From Gemmatimonadota bacterium (lineage in GTDB: Bacteria > Gemmatimonadota > Gemmatimonadetes > Gemmatimonadales > Gemmatimonadaceae), in NCBI GenBank assembly GCA_016182795.1, contig JACPFW010000029.1:1-64000 (forward strand): a stretch of 64,000 nucleotides of DNA, read 5' to 3'. The notes below the pieces were generated by a model. That model saw nothing but the letters and a program-made list of their open reading frames with translations, made no database searches and had not been told where the DNA came from. The position numbers were made by a program, and so were the translations under genes. Positions 1-8,318 of the stretch are shown here, piece after piece (the stretch's first letter is position 1; each line of letters begins with the position of its first letter).

Positions 1-173
1 CCGGTCAGGATGCCCAGCGGGAGCAGCGAGACGAGCGCCCCGCTGGCGATGCCGTCGAGTCCGAACCGCGACGTGATGGACGGGAGCAGCGACCCCACCG
101 ACAGCAGGGAGACGCCAAACATCAGCATCCCGAGGCAGGCGGCGCCAAAGACGAGCGGTTTGCGGTAGGTCAT
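1..173 (-). CDS. MFS transporter, N-terminal fragment
   Basis: Partial gene running off the left edge; only the first 57 codons are in the window. The translation begins MTYRKPLVFGAACLGMLMFG and is a hydrophobic first transmembrane segment followed by a short loop (SRFGLDG) and the start of a second hydrophobic segment. This layout is usual for the N-terminus of major facilitator superfamily permeases. It starts 10 bases after the stop of the ROK kinase gene on the same strand, so the two are probably one operon for uptake and phosphorylation of a sugar or amino sugar. The substrate cannot be told from this fragment. Confidence 0.6.
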   Translation of the reverse strand, partial: MTYRKPLVFGAACLGMLMFGVSLLSVGSLLPSITSRFGLDGIASGALVSLLPLGILT

Positions 174-183
174 CTCACTCCCG

Positions 184-1137
184 TCAGACCGGTGACGACG
201 CGGCGCGCAGGGCGAAGTGCCCGGCGCCATGCAACGCCGCCGTGCCGCACAGCGCCGACGCGACCAGCTCCACCTGGGTGCTGCTGATCGGCTGCGCCCA
301 CCGGCGCGCCTCGCGGGTGATGTCGGCGAGGAAACGCGTGGCGGGGCCGAACACGCCCCCGCCAAAGACGATGCGCTCGGGGTTGAACAGGCTGATGAGG
401 TTTGCCGCGGCCATCCCCCACAGGGCAATCGCCCGCGCGAGCACGGTCATCGCGATCTCGTCGCCGGCGTCGTAGACCGCAAACACGTCGCGCGACGTGA
501 GCGCCACGGCGGGGAGGTCGAGCAGGGCGCCGCGATACTCCGGACGCTCGGCCAGCAGGTCGCGCGCGTAGCGGGCAATGCCGTCGCCCGACGCGTAGTA
601 CTCGAAGCCGCCGCAGGCGCGGTACTTCTCGTCCCATGGCCGTTCGAGACCAAGCCAGCCGATCGCTCCAGCGATGTCGTGCGCGCCGTGCAGGATCCGC
701 CCGTCGGCAAGGATGCCGGCGCCAATGCCCGTGCCCACCGTCAGGAAAATGGCGTTGCGGCAGCCGCGGGCCGCGCCGTGCCATACCTCGCCCATGATGC
801 AGCACGAGCGGTCGGCCTCAATCACCACCGGAACGTCCTCGTACGAGAGGGACTGGCGCACCTCGTCGCGCAGGGGATAGTCGCCCCAGCCGGTGATGTT
901 GGGCGCCCAGACCCGTCCGGACTTTGAGTGCGCGATGCCCGGCACGGAGATGCCAATCGCCTCCACTTCCGGAGCTTTCGCCATCAGGCGGTTGAGAACC
1001 GCGATGAGGAGGGAGCCGACGTCCGCGCCGCCCCGGTGCTCGAGCAGCGCATGCTCTTCGGCCACGACCGCGCCGCTGGCGTCGAACACGGCGCCGGCGA
1101 GTTTTGTCCCCCCGAGATCCAGTCCAATTACGGCCAT
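184..1137 (-). CDS. ROK family sugar kinase-like protein
   Basis: 317 residues, the usual ROK length. The N-terminus GLDLGGTKLAGAVFD is the phosphate-binding ATPase motif, LTVGTGIGAGILADGRI is the second phosphate loop, and AHDIAGAIGW sits where the ROK substrate loop lies. Known members are glucokinases, N-acetyl-amino-sugar kinases and repressors; no DNA-binding domain is present here, so a kinase is likely. The usual ROK zinc motif (CxCGxxGC) is not intact: only one Cys remains in RACGGFEYYASG. A GAGGA Shine-Dalgarno lies about 9 bases before the ATG. It is cotranscribed with the MFS gene to its left. Substrate unknown. Confidence 0.8.
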   Translation of the reverse strand: MAVIGLDLGGTKLAGAVFDASGAVVAEEHALLEHRGGADVGSLLIAVLNRLMAKAPEVEAIGISVPGIAHSKSGRVWAPNITGWGDYPLRDEVRQSLSYEDVPVVIEADRSCCIMGEVWHGAARGCRNAIFLTVGTGIGAGILADGRILHGAHDIAGAIGWLGLERPWDEKYRACGGFEYYASGDGIARYARDLLAERPEYRGALLDLPAVALTSRDVFAVYDAGDEIAMTVLARAIALWGMAAANLISLFNPERIVFGGGVFGPATRFLADITREARRWAQPISSTQVELVASALCGTAALHGAGHFALRAASSPV

Positions 1138-1273
1138 CGATCAGTCCTCACGACAGCATCGGTGCGCGGCAAACGGGGGGCGCGCCGAGAAGGTATCGTT
1201 GCCCGTGCGGAATGTCACGGTCGGCAGACGACCGGAGTCCGCAAAGGCCCGCGTCACGCGGCGCCCGCATTCA

Positions 1274-1281
1274 TATAGATT
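1274..1281 (+). promoter_or_regulatory. -10-like element of the lysine operon
   Basis: The run CATATAGATTAGG contains TATAGA and TAGATT hexamers ending 9 to 11 bases before the ATG at 1291. No Shine-Dalgarno is seen, so the transcript is probably leaderless or nearly so. No convincing -35 is visible. The rest of the 153-base gap between the divergent genes (1138-1290) shows nothing else I can name. Confidence 0.45.
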
Positions 1282-1290
1282 AGGCTCATT

Positions 1291-2286
1291 ATGACTGACG
1301 TCGTCTCACTCGCCGCTGAACTGCTCGCCATCCCCTCGACGTCGCGCGACGAAGGGCGCGCCGTCGAGTTCGTGGCCCGCTGGCTGATTGCCCGCGGCTG
1401 GAACGTCACGCTGCAGGAGGTCACGCCCGGCCGCTCCAACGTATGGGCGTCGCGTCGCGGCGGCGGCGTCACGCTGTCCACGCATCTCGACACCGTGCCG
1501 CCGTACGTGGCGCCGCGCCTGACGGGCGATCGCCTGTACGGCCGCGGTTCGTGCGATGCCAAGGGCATTGCGGCCGCGATGCTTGCCGCCGCCGACCGCC
1601 TGGTCGAGGCCGGCGAGGAACGCGTCGACCTGCTCTTCGTTGTGGGTGAGGAACGCGGCTCCGACGGCGCTCGCGCCGCCAACCAGCTCGACGCCACCTC
1701 GCGGTACCTGATCAACGGCGAACCCACCGAGAGCCGGCTCGCAACGGGGTGCAAAGGTGCCCTGCGCGTCACCGCGCGCACGCGCGGACGCGAGGCGCAT
1801 TCGGCGTACCCGGACCTCGGCGCGTCGGCCATCCTGCCGATGTGTGAACTGCTCCCCGGCCTTGCATCGCTGAAACTGCCGCACGATCCCGCCTTGGGGG
1901 CCACGACGATCAACGTCGGCGTGCTCCGTGGTGGCACGGAAGCCAACATCGTGCCGGCGCTCTGCGAGGCGGAGTTGCTCGTCCGCCTGGTCGGCGACCG
2001 CGAGCCGGTGCACGCAGCGCTCGAACAGTGGGCTGGTTCGCGCGCCGAACTCACGTACGGTTCTTTCATTCCGGCACAGCGCTTCCACGTCGTCCCCGGC
2101 TTCGACACCGCGCCGATGGCGTACACGTCCGACATTCCGCTGCTTCCGCGCTGGGGCACGCCGCTGCTCTTCGGCCCTGGTTCCATCCACGTGGCGCACA
2201 CCCCAGACGAGTTCATTGCCGTCGATGAACTGCGGGCGTCCGTCGACACCTACGAGCGCCTCGTGCGCACCCTGCTCGCCTCATGA
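1291..2286 (+). CDS. dapE: M20 family deacylase, probable succinyl-diaminopimelate desuccinylase
   Basis: 331 residues. Metal-dependent M20 amidohydrolase: STHLDTVPP carries the first metal His and the Asp, GRGSCDAKG the bridging Asp, VGEERGSDG the general-base/metal Glu pair, and HVAHTPDEF the C-terminal His. The family includes DapE, ArgE and LysK, which cannot be separated by motifs alone. The DapE reading rests on context: it starts an operon with asd, lysC, dapB, dapA and dapD, and dapD makes the N-succinyl intermediate that DapE would hydrolyse to LL-diaminopimelate. Its stop overlaps the asd start (ATGA), implying translational coupling. Somewhat shorter than typical DapE (about 375 residues). 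Confidence 0.72.
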   Translation: MTDVVSLAAELLAIPSTSRDEGRAVEFVARWLIARGWNVTLQEVTPGRSNVWASRRGGGVTLSTHLDTVPPYVAPRLTGDRLYGRGSCDAKGIAAAMLAAADRLVEAGEERVDLLFVVGEERGSDGARAANQLDATSRYLINGEPTESRLATGCKGALRVTARTRGREAHSAYPDLGASAILPMCELLPGLASLKLPHDPALGATTINVGVLRGGTEANIVPALCEAELLVRLVGDREPVHAALEQWAGSRAELTYGSFIPAQRFHVVPGFDTAPMAYTSDIPLLPRWGTPLLFGPGSIHVAHTPDEFIAVDELRASVDTYERLVRTLLAS

Positions 2287-3350
2287 CGGCTCCTCGCCCC
2301 CCCATTCGTGTTGCGGTTCTCGGCGCCACCGGCGCCGTGGGACAGACCTTTGTGCGCCTGCTGCAGGGGCACCCGTGGTTTGAAATCGCCGAGGTCGCGG
2401 CGTCTGAACGCTCGGCTGGCAAGCGCTACGACCAGGTGACGCGCTGGATTGAAGGCGATCTTCCGCCGGCGGTCGCCGGGCTCACGGTGAAGCCGTGCGA
2501 TCCCGCCGCGGTGGAGTCGCCGATTGTCTTCTCCGCGCTCGACAGCAACGTGGCGGGCGAGGTGGAGGCGGCGTTTGCCGCCGCGGGGCGGCTCGTGCTC
2601 AGCAATGCGAAGAACTACCGCATGGAGCCCGACGTGCCGCTGGTGATCCCCGAGGTGAATGCCGATCACCTCGGCCTGCTCGACGCGCAGCGCGCGCGGC
2701 GCGGGTGGTCGGGCGGCATCGTGACCAACGCCAACTGCGCCTCCACGATGGCGGCGGTGGCGCTGGCGCCGCTGCACGCCGCGTTTGGCGCGCGCCGCGT
2801 GTTCGTGGCGACGATGCAGGCGGTGAGCGGGGCAGGGTATCCGGGCGTGCCGTCGCTCGACATCCTTGGCAACGTCATTCCGTACATCGGCGACGAAGAG
2901 CCCAAGATTGAACGCGAGATGCAGAAGATGCTCGGCGTGCTGGCCGGCGGCGCCGTGCAGGGCGCGCCGTTTGTCGTGAGCGCGCACGCCAACCGCGTGG
3001 CGGTGGAGAACGGCCACACGGTCTGCCTGTCAGTGGAGTTCGAGCGGGCGCCGTCGCTCGACGACGCGGCGCGCGTTCTGCGGGCGTGGACGGGGGCGAG
3101 CGTCGTGCGCGGTCTGCCGTCGGCGCCCGAGTCGCCGCTGCACTTATTCGATCAGGACGACCGTCCGCAGCCGCGCCGCGATGCGATGCGCGGCGGCGGC
3201 ATGACCGTCTCGGTCGGGCGTCTGCGCGCCGACCCGCTGTTCCACCTGAAGTTCGTGGCCATGGGCCACAACACGATTCGCGGCGCCGCCGGCGGCTCCA
3301 TCCTCAACGCAGAGCTGCTCGTGAAGACGGGTCGCGTTGGCGCCGCATGA
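2283..3350 (+). CDS. asd: Aspartate-semialdehyde dehydrogenase
   Basis: 355 residues. It reduces aspartyl-4-phosphate to aspartate semialdehyde with NADPH, the branch point to lysine/DAP, threonine and methionine. The N-terminus VAVLGATGAVGQTFVRLL is the Rossmann nucleotide loop; TNANCAST holds the catalytic Cys; QAVSGAGYPGVPSLD and the late SAHANRVAVENGH segment carry substrate and catalytic residues. The Cys motif and the DILGNVIPYIGDEEPKIE segment look like the archaeal/fungal-type ASADH more than the enterobacterial type. It overlaps the upstream dapE-like gene by 4 bases and lysC by 4 bases. Confidence 0.93.
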   Translation: MTAPRPPIRVAVLGATGAVGQTFVRLLQGHPWFEIAEVAASERSAGKRYDQVTRWIEGDLPPAVAGLTVKPCDPAAVESPIVFSALDSNVAGEVEAAFAAAGRLVLSNAKNYRMEPDVPLVIPEVNADHLGLLDAQRARRGWSGGIVTNANCASTMAAVALAPLHAAFGARRVFVATMQAVSGAGYPGVPSLDILGNVIPYIGDEEPKIEREMQKMLGVLAGGAVQGAPFVVSAHANRVAVENGHTVCLSVEFERAPSLDDAARVLRAWTGASVVRGLPSAPESPLHLFDQDDRPQPRRDAMRGGGMTVSVGRLRADPLFHLKFVAMGHNTIRGAAGGSILNAELLVKTGRVGAA

Positions 3351-4702
3351 TCGTCTGCAAGTTCGGGGGCACCTCGGTTGGCGACGCCGCCGCCATTGAA
3401 CGCACTGCTGACATCGTGCGCGGCCGGTTGGCGCGTCAGCCGGTCGTCGTGGTGTCGGCGCTGGCGGGCACCACCAACGCCTTGCTTGAGATCGCGTCGC
3501 AGACGTCGGGCGGACAATTCATCGTCGCGATCCGCGGCATCGAGGCGCTGCGCGCGCGCCACCTCGCGGTCGCGGAAGAACTGCTCGGCACCGGTCCCGA
3601 CGCCCACGAAGTGGCGGCCGAACTGAGCATGCTGTTCGACGAGCTGGCCCACCTTGGCGAGGCGCTGACGGTGCTGGGCGACGTGAGTCCGCGCTCGCTC
3701 GATGCCGTGGCGGCGTACGGCGAGCGCCTGTCGTCGCCCATTGTCGCCGCCGCCTTCGCGCAGCGCGGCATCCCCGCCACGTGGGTTGACGCGCGCACGG
3801 TGATGGTCACCGACAAGGCGCACGGGCGGGCGCGGCCGCAGCCCGACGCCATCGCCGAGCGCGCGCGCGAGCATCTGCTGCCGCTCGTGCGCGCCGGGCG
3901 CGTGCCGGTGCTCGGCGGCTACATCGGCGCCACGCGTGAGGGCGTCACGACCACGCTCGGGCGCGGCGGATCCGACTACAGCGCCGCGCTGGTCGGCGCC
4001 GCCCTCGACTGCGAGGGCATCGAGATCTGGACCGATGTCGACGGCATGCTGACCGCCGACCCGCGGGTCATCCCCGGCGCCGGACTCATTGCGCACATCC
4101 GGTTCGACGAAGCCGCGGAACTCGCGAGCTTCGGCGCCAAGGTGCTGCATCCGAGCACCATCGCCCCCGCCGTGCAGCGCAACATTCCGGTCTTCATCTA
4201 CAACTCGCACCGGCCGCAGGCGGCGGGCACGCGCATCACGTTCGACGCGCCGCGCCGTGAAGTGCGCGCCATCGCCGGCCGCGCCAATGTCGTGCTGGTC
4301 AACGTGAAGTCGAGCGCCATGCTCGGCACGCCCGGCGTGGTGCGCGGCATCTTCTCGGTGTTCGAGCGTTTCAAGCTCTCGGTGGACGTCATCGCCACCT
4401 CCGAAGTCAGCGTCTCGGTGACGCTCGACGCCGACCTGCATCTGGAGGATGTGCTCAACGAACTGCGCACCTTCGGCGACGTCACGGTCGAGCGCGGGCG
4501 CGGCATCGTAGCCGTCGTCGGCTCCGGGCTCGGCGGACACACGCCAACGATGGCGCGCGCTCTCTCCGCGCTCGGCGAACTGCGCGTGCACATGTGCTCG
4601 TTGAGCGCCAGCGCCATCAACCTGACGCTCATCGTGGACGGCGATCAGGTGCACGAAGCGATGCGCCGCCTGCATCGCGCCTTCTTTGAGGAGGATGCAT
4701 GA
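3347..4702 (+). CDS. lysC: Aspartate kinase, monofunctional
   Basis: 451 residues; phosphorylates aspartate, the first step of the aspartate family pathway. The start is the ATG inside the asd stop (ATGA), giving MIVCKFGGTSVGD, the classic kinase motif. TTLGRGGSDYSAAL and EIWTDVDGMLTADPR are the ATP/substrate segments. The C-terminal third (about residues 320-450) is a pair of ACT domains (VLVNVKSSAML and VAVVGSGLGGH), so feedback inhibition by an end product such as lysine or threonine is likely. There is no fused homoserine dehydrogenase. Confidence 0.95.
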   Translation: MIVCKFGGTSVGDAAAIERTADIVRGRLARQPVVVVSALAGTTNALLEIASQTSGGQFIVAIRGIEALRARHLAVAEELLGTGPDAHEVAAELSMLFDELAHLGEALTVLGDVSPRSLDAVAAYGERLSSPIVAAAFAQRGIPATWVDARTVMVTDKAHGRARPQPDAIAERAREHLLPLVRAGRVPVLGGYIGATREGVTTTLGRGGSDYSAALVGAALDCEGIEIWTDVDGMLTADPRVIPGAGLIAHIRFDEAAELASFGAKVLHPSTIAPAVQRNIPVFIYNSHRPQAAGTRITFDAPRREVRAIAGRANVVLVNVKSSAMLGTPGVVRGIFSVFERFKLSVDVIATSEVSVSVTLDADLHLEDVLNELRTFGDVTVERGRGIVAVVGSGLGGHTPTMARALSALGELRVHMCSLSASAINLTLIVDGDQVHEAMRRLHRAFFEEDA

Positions 4703-5291
4703 CGGCGCTGCGGCTGGCCGTCGTCGGCGACGGCAAGATGGGCCGCCTCGTGCACGCGCTCGCGCTGGAGCAGGGCGACGCCGTGGCTGCCTACCTCGGC
4801 CGCGACGCGGTGCGCCGCGACGGCATCACCGCGGCAACGCTCGGCGGCGCCAACGTGGCCATCGAGTTTACGCAGCCCGACGCCGCAGCGGCCAACGTGC
4901 GCGCCTGCATTGCCGCCGGGTGCGCGGTGGTGTGCGGCACCACGGGCTGGGATGCGGCGCGCGCGGAGGTCGAGGCCGAAGTGCGCGCCGGCGGCGGCGC
5001 GCTGCTTTGGGCGCCCAACTTCTCGCTCGGCGTGCACCTGTTCACCAAACTCGTGGCCGAGGCCGCGCGACGCGCGAAAGCCGCGGGCGGGTTCGATGCG
5101 CACGCGTCGGGTCGGTGCCGGGCACGCACGAGTTCGTGCTCGATGGCGCGTTTGAGCAGGTGCGGCTGGTGCACGAAGCCCGCGACCGGCGCGTCTTTGC
5201 CCTTGGCGCGCTCGCCGCGGCGCGGTGGCTGGCCGGCCGCCAGGGCGTATTCACGCTCGACGACATGCTCTCTCTCCCCGGAGGTGCCTAA
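4699..5291 (+). pseudogene. dapB: 4-hydroxy-tetrahydrodipicolinate reductase, broken by an internal deletion with frameshift
   Basis: The first frame reads MTALRLAVVGDGKMGRLVHA (Rossmann loop), IEFTQPDAA, VCGTTGWDAA and APNFSLGVHLF, all good DapB, as far as GGFDAH near 5103. From there that frame is nonsense. A second frame picks up the C-terminal DapB sequence RVGSVPGTHEFVLDGAFEQV, then HEARDRRVFALGALAAARWL and TLDDML, up to the TAA at 5289-5291. Total length is about 198 codons against 240-270 in the family. The part that would hold the catalytic HHxxK and DAPSGTA motifs, roughly 40-50 residues, is absent. This is therefore a deletion plus frame change, not a simple indel. Strain mutation and assembly collapse are both possible. 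It overlaps lysC by 4 bases, with GAGGAGG upstream of the ATG. Confidence 0.85.
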
Positions 5292-6184
5292 TGGGCTCGT
5301 GCACACTGCGCGGCGCCATCACGGCGCTGGTGACGCCGTTCGCGCCAGACGGCTCGATCGACGAACCGGCCCTGCGCGCGCTGGTCGCCTGGCAGATCGA
5401 GCAGGGCATTGACGCGCTCGTGCCGGTCGGGTCCACGGGCGAAGCGGCGACGCTCTCGTTGGCCGAGCGCGAGCGAGTCGTCGCCATCACGGCGGAGGTG
5501 GCCGCCGGCCGCCTGCCGGTGATTGCCGGCGCCGGGAGCAACGACACCGCCGAGGCCGTCAAGAACTCGCGCGTGCTTGCCGCCGCCGGCGCCACACACC
5601 TGCTCCATGTCTCGCCAATGTACAGCAAGCCGCCGCAGCGCGGGCTTGTCGCGCATTTCCGCGCGGTGGCCGACGTCGCGCCGGTGCCGGTGGTGCTGTA
5701 CAATGTGCCCGGACGCACGGCGAGCAACGTGGAGGCCGACACGCAACTCACGCTCGCGGCGCATCCGAACATCGTCGCCACCAAGGAAGCGTCGGGCAAC
5801 GTCGCGCAGATTCAGGCGATCATCCGCGGCCGGCCGTCGGGCTTCGCCGTGCTCTCGGGCGATGACGCGCTGACCGTGGAGGTGATGGCCAGCGGCGGCG
5901 ACGGCGTAGTGTCGGTGGTCTCCAACGCCGTGCCGGCGGCGATGCATCGGTTGTGCCTCGACGCCTCGCGCGGCGACGCCACGAGCGCGGCGCAGCTGCA
6001 CAGGCAGCTGTCGCAGCTCTTTTCCGCGGCGTTTGTTGAGTCGAACCCGATTCCGATCAAGGCGGCGCTGGCCTTGATGGGACGCATTCAGAACGTGCTG
6101 CGCCTCCCCCTCGTGCCGCTCGATCCGCGCCATGAGCCGGCGCTGCGGCAGGCGCTGACCAGCGCCGGAGTGACCCTGGCATGA
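5291..6184 (+). CDS. dapA: 4-hydroxy-tetrahydrodipicolinate synthase
   Basis: 297 residues. It condenses pyruvate with aspartate semialdehyde, the committed step to DAP/lysine. TIM-barrel aldolase motifs: PVGSTGEAATLS (the substrate GxTGE loop), VVLYNVPGRT (catalytic Tyr) and IVATKEASG (Schiff-base Lys). The ATG at 5291 overlaps the stop of dapB (TAATG) and follows GGAGG, so it depends on read-through translation of the upstream region or on reinitiation. A longer in-frame extension upstream is ignored because it lies inside dapB coding sequence. Confidence 0.95.
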   Translation: MGSCTLRGAITALVTPFAPDGSIDEPALRALVAWQIEQGIDALVPVGSTGEAATLSLAERERVVAITAEVAAGRLPVIAGAGSNDTAEAVKNSRVLAAAGATHLLHVSPMYSKPPQRGLVAHFRAVADVAPVPVVLYNVPGRTASNVEADTQLTLAAHPNIVATKEASGNVAQIQAIIRGRPSGFAVLSGDDALTVEVMASGGDGVVSVVSNAVPAAMHRLCLDASRGDATSAAQLHRQLSQLFSAAFVESNPIPIKAALALMGRIQNVLRLPLVPLDPRHEPALRQALTSAGVTLA

Positions 6185-7056
6185 CGCAGGAGCCTGCACT
6201 CGACGTCCTCGCACGGCGCGTTGAAGAGCTGTTCGCGCTGCAGCAGCATCTGCCAATCCCCGACAGCGCTGAGGAGACGATTGATCAGTTTCTGTCGGCG
6301 CTCGAGAGCGGCCGCGTGCGCGCTGCCGAACGCGGCGCCGACGGCGAGTGGGCGGCGGTGCCGTGGGTGAAGCGCGGTATTCTCGTCGGCTTCCGCGTGG
6401 GGCGCATGATCGACCAGTCGGTGCTCGGGGATGCCCGCGTCAGCCGGCCATTCACGTTCTTCGACAAGCACACGTATCCCACGCGCGCGCTGACGCTCGA
6501 CGATGGCATTCGCGTGGTTCCCGGCGGGTCGAGCATCCGGCGCGGGGCGTTTGTGGCCCGCGGCGTCGTCTGCATGCCGCCGATGTTCGTGAACGTTGGC
6601 GCCTACGTTGGCGCCGGCACGATGATCGACTCCCACGCACTGGTCGGGTCGTGCGCGCAGATCGGCGAGCGGGTGCATCTCAGCGCCGCGGCACAGATTG
6701 GCGGCGTGCTCGAGCCGGTGAACGCCGCGCCCGTGGTCATCGAAGATGACGTGGTGGTCGGCGGCAACTGCGGCGTCTACGAAGGCACGGTGGTGCGCAA
6801 TCGCGCGGTGCTCGGCGCCGGCGTCGTGCTGACGCGCGGCACGCCGGTGTTCGACCTCGTCAACGAGCGCGTGCTCCGAGCGGCTGACGGCGGCGTGCTG
6901 CAGATCCCTGCGGGCGCGGTCGTGGTACCGGGCGCGCGGCAGGTGGCCGCGAACTGGGGCCGGGACCAGGGGCTCTCGCTGCAGACGCCGGTGATCGTCA
7001 AGTACCGCGACGACAAGACGGACGTCGCCACCGCCCTCGAAGGCTGGCTGCGCTGA
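6181..7056 (+). CDS. dapD: Tetrahydrodipicolinate N-succinyltransferase
   Basis: 291 residues. It transfers succinyl from succinyl-CoA to tetrahydrodipicolinate. The middle of the protein (about residues 110-240) is a left-handed beta helix of hexapeptide repeats, with MPPMFVNVGAYVGAGTMIDS and then IGERVHLSAAAQIGGVLEP, the DapD signature region. The N-terminal helical domain contains VPWVKRGILVGFRVGRM. Its presence says that this organism uses the succinylase branch of DAP synthesis and fits the DapE-like gene at the head of the operon. It overlaps dapA by 4 bases. The matching aminotransferase (dapC) and epimerase (dapF) are not in the window. Confidence 0.92.
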   Translation: MTQEPALDVLARRVEELFALQQHLPIPDSAEETIDQFLSALESGRVRAAERGADGEWAAVPWVKRGILVGFRVGRMIDQSVLGDARVSRPFTFFDKHTYPTRALTLDDGIRVVPGGSSIRRGAFVARGVVCMPPMFVNVGAYVGAGTMIDSHALVGSCAQIGERVHLSAAAQIGGVLEPVNAAPVVIEDDVVVGGNCGVYEGTVVRNRAVLGAGVVLTRGTPVFDLVNERVLRAADGGVLQIPAGAVVVPGARQVAANWGRDQGLSLQTPVIVKYRDDKTDVATALEGWLR

Positions 7057-8318
7057 TGCGGGTTGACGGCGCGCTGCGCGTTCCCGGCGACAAGTCCATC
7101 TCGCACCGCGCGCTGATGCTTGGCGCGCTGGGCGATGGCGTGTCGCGCGTACGCGGCGTGCTGCGCTCGCTCGACGTGGAGAGCACGGCGGGGGTCCTGC
7201 GCGCTCTCGGTGCCCGCATCCCGGCATTGGGTGACGAGATGGTGATCGAAGGGGGCGGCCTGCGCGGATTGCGCGCGCCGACCGTCGATCTCGACTGCGG
7301 CAATAGCGGCACGACGACACGCCTGATGGCCGGCATCCTCGCCGGCTCACCCTTCTCGGCGCGCCTCATCGGCGATGCCAGCCTGAGTCGCCGCCCGATG
7401 GGGCGCGTTGCGCGCCCATTGTCGGCGATGGGGGCGCGGTTTGCGTTCGAAGGCGGCGGCGAGGGCCTGCCGATGACCGTGCACGGCGGCCGCCTGCGCG
7501 GACTCACATGGCCGATGGAATCGGCGAGCGCGCAGGTAAAGAGCGCCATTCTGCTCGCCGGGCTCGTCGCCGATGTGCCGGTGGAGGTGGTGGAGTCGGC
7601 GCCGACGCGCGATCACACGGAGCGGATGCTGTTGGGACGCGGCGTGGATGTGCGCGTCGAGGACGGCGTCATTGCGCTGGTTCCCAAGGCGACGCTGGCG
7701 GCCGCCGACCAGCTGGTGCCGGCCGATCCGTCGTCGGCGGCGTTCTTCGCCGCGCTGGCCGCCATCGCCGACGACGGCGAACTGGCGCTCGACGACGTGT
7801 GCATCAATCCCACGCGAGCCGGCGCGTTTCGCGTGCTGCGACGCATGGGCGCGCAGCTTCGCTACGATGATCGACGGCTCGCCGGCGGCGAGGAGCTTGC
7901 GCGCGTGGTCGTCTCGCCGGAGACGCTGCGCGGCACCGTGATCGACGGCGCTGAAGTGCCGTCGCTCGTCGACGAGCTGCCGGTGCTCGCCTGCGTCGCC
8001 GCGTGCGCGGAGGGCGAGACGCGGGTCACGGGCGCCGACGAACTGCGCGTCAAGGAGAGCGATCGGATCAAGGCGATCGTCGAGAACCTGCGGGCCGTCG
8101 GCGCCGTCGCCGAGGAACTGCCCGACGGCTTCGTGGTGCAGGGGGCTGGGCGACGGCCGTTCAGCGGCAGCGTCACCACGCATGGCGACCATCGCATTGC
8201 GATGGCGTTCGGCGTGCTGGGCGCGATTCCCGGCAGCCGAATCACGATTGACGATCCCGCCTGCGCGGCGGTGTCGTTCCCCACGTTCTGGGAGGAACTC
8301 GCGCGTGTCGTCCGCTAA
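7056..8318 (+). CDS. aroA: 3-phosphoshikimate 1-carboxyvinyltransferase (EPSP synthase)
   Basis: 420 residues; adds enolpyruvate from PEP to shikimate 3-phosphate. Motifs: GDKSISHRALMLGAL (substrate Lys/Ser), CGNSGTTTRLMAGILAG, LSRRPMGR, VKSAILLAGL, and ELRVKESDRIKAI near the C-terminus. This is the aromatic amino acid pathway, here attached to the end of the lysine operon by a TGATG overlap with dapD. The order aroA, cmk, rpsA that follows is common across bacteria. Confidence 0.95.
   Translation: MRVDGALRVPGDKSISHRALMLGALGDGVSRVRGVLRSLDVESTAGVLRALGARIPALGDEMVIEGGGLRGLRAPTVDLDCGNSGTTTRLMAGILAGSPFSARLIGDASLSRRPMGRVARPLSAMGARFAFEGGGEGLPMTVHGGRLRGLTWPMESASAQVKSAILLAGLVADVPVEVVESAPTRDHTERMLLGRGVDVRVEDGVIALVPKATLAAADQLVPADPSSAAFFAALAAIADDGELALDDVCINPTRAGAFRVLRRMGAQLRYDDRRLAGGEELARVVVSPETLRGTVIDGAEVPSLVDELPVLACVAACAEGETRVTGADELRVKESDRIKAIVENLRAVGAVAEELPDGFVVQGAGRRPFSGSVTTHGDHRIAMAFGVLGAIPGSRITIDDPACAAVSFPTFWEELARVVR

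Noticed and set aside
3200-3350. Lysine riboswitch or attenuator before lysC
   Set aside because: lysC overlaps asd and the operon start at 1291 has no leader, so there is no space for one.
5090-5125. Programmed ribosomal frameshift in dapB
   Set aside because: There is no slippery heptamer at the join, and a frameshift would not restore the missing catalytic residues; a deletion is required.
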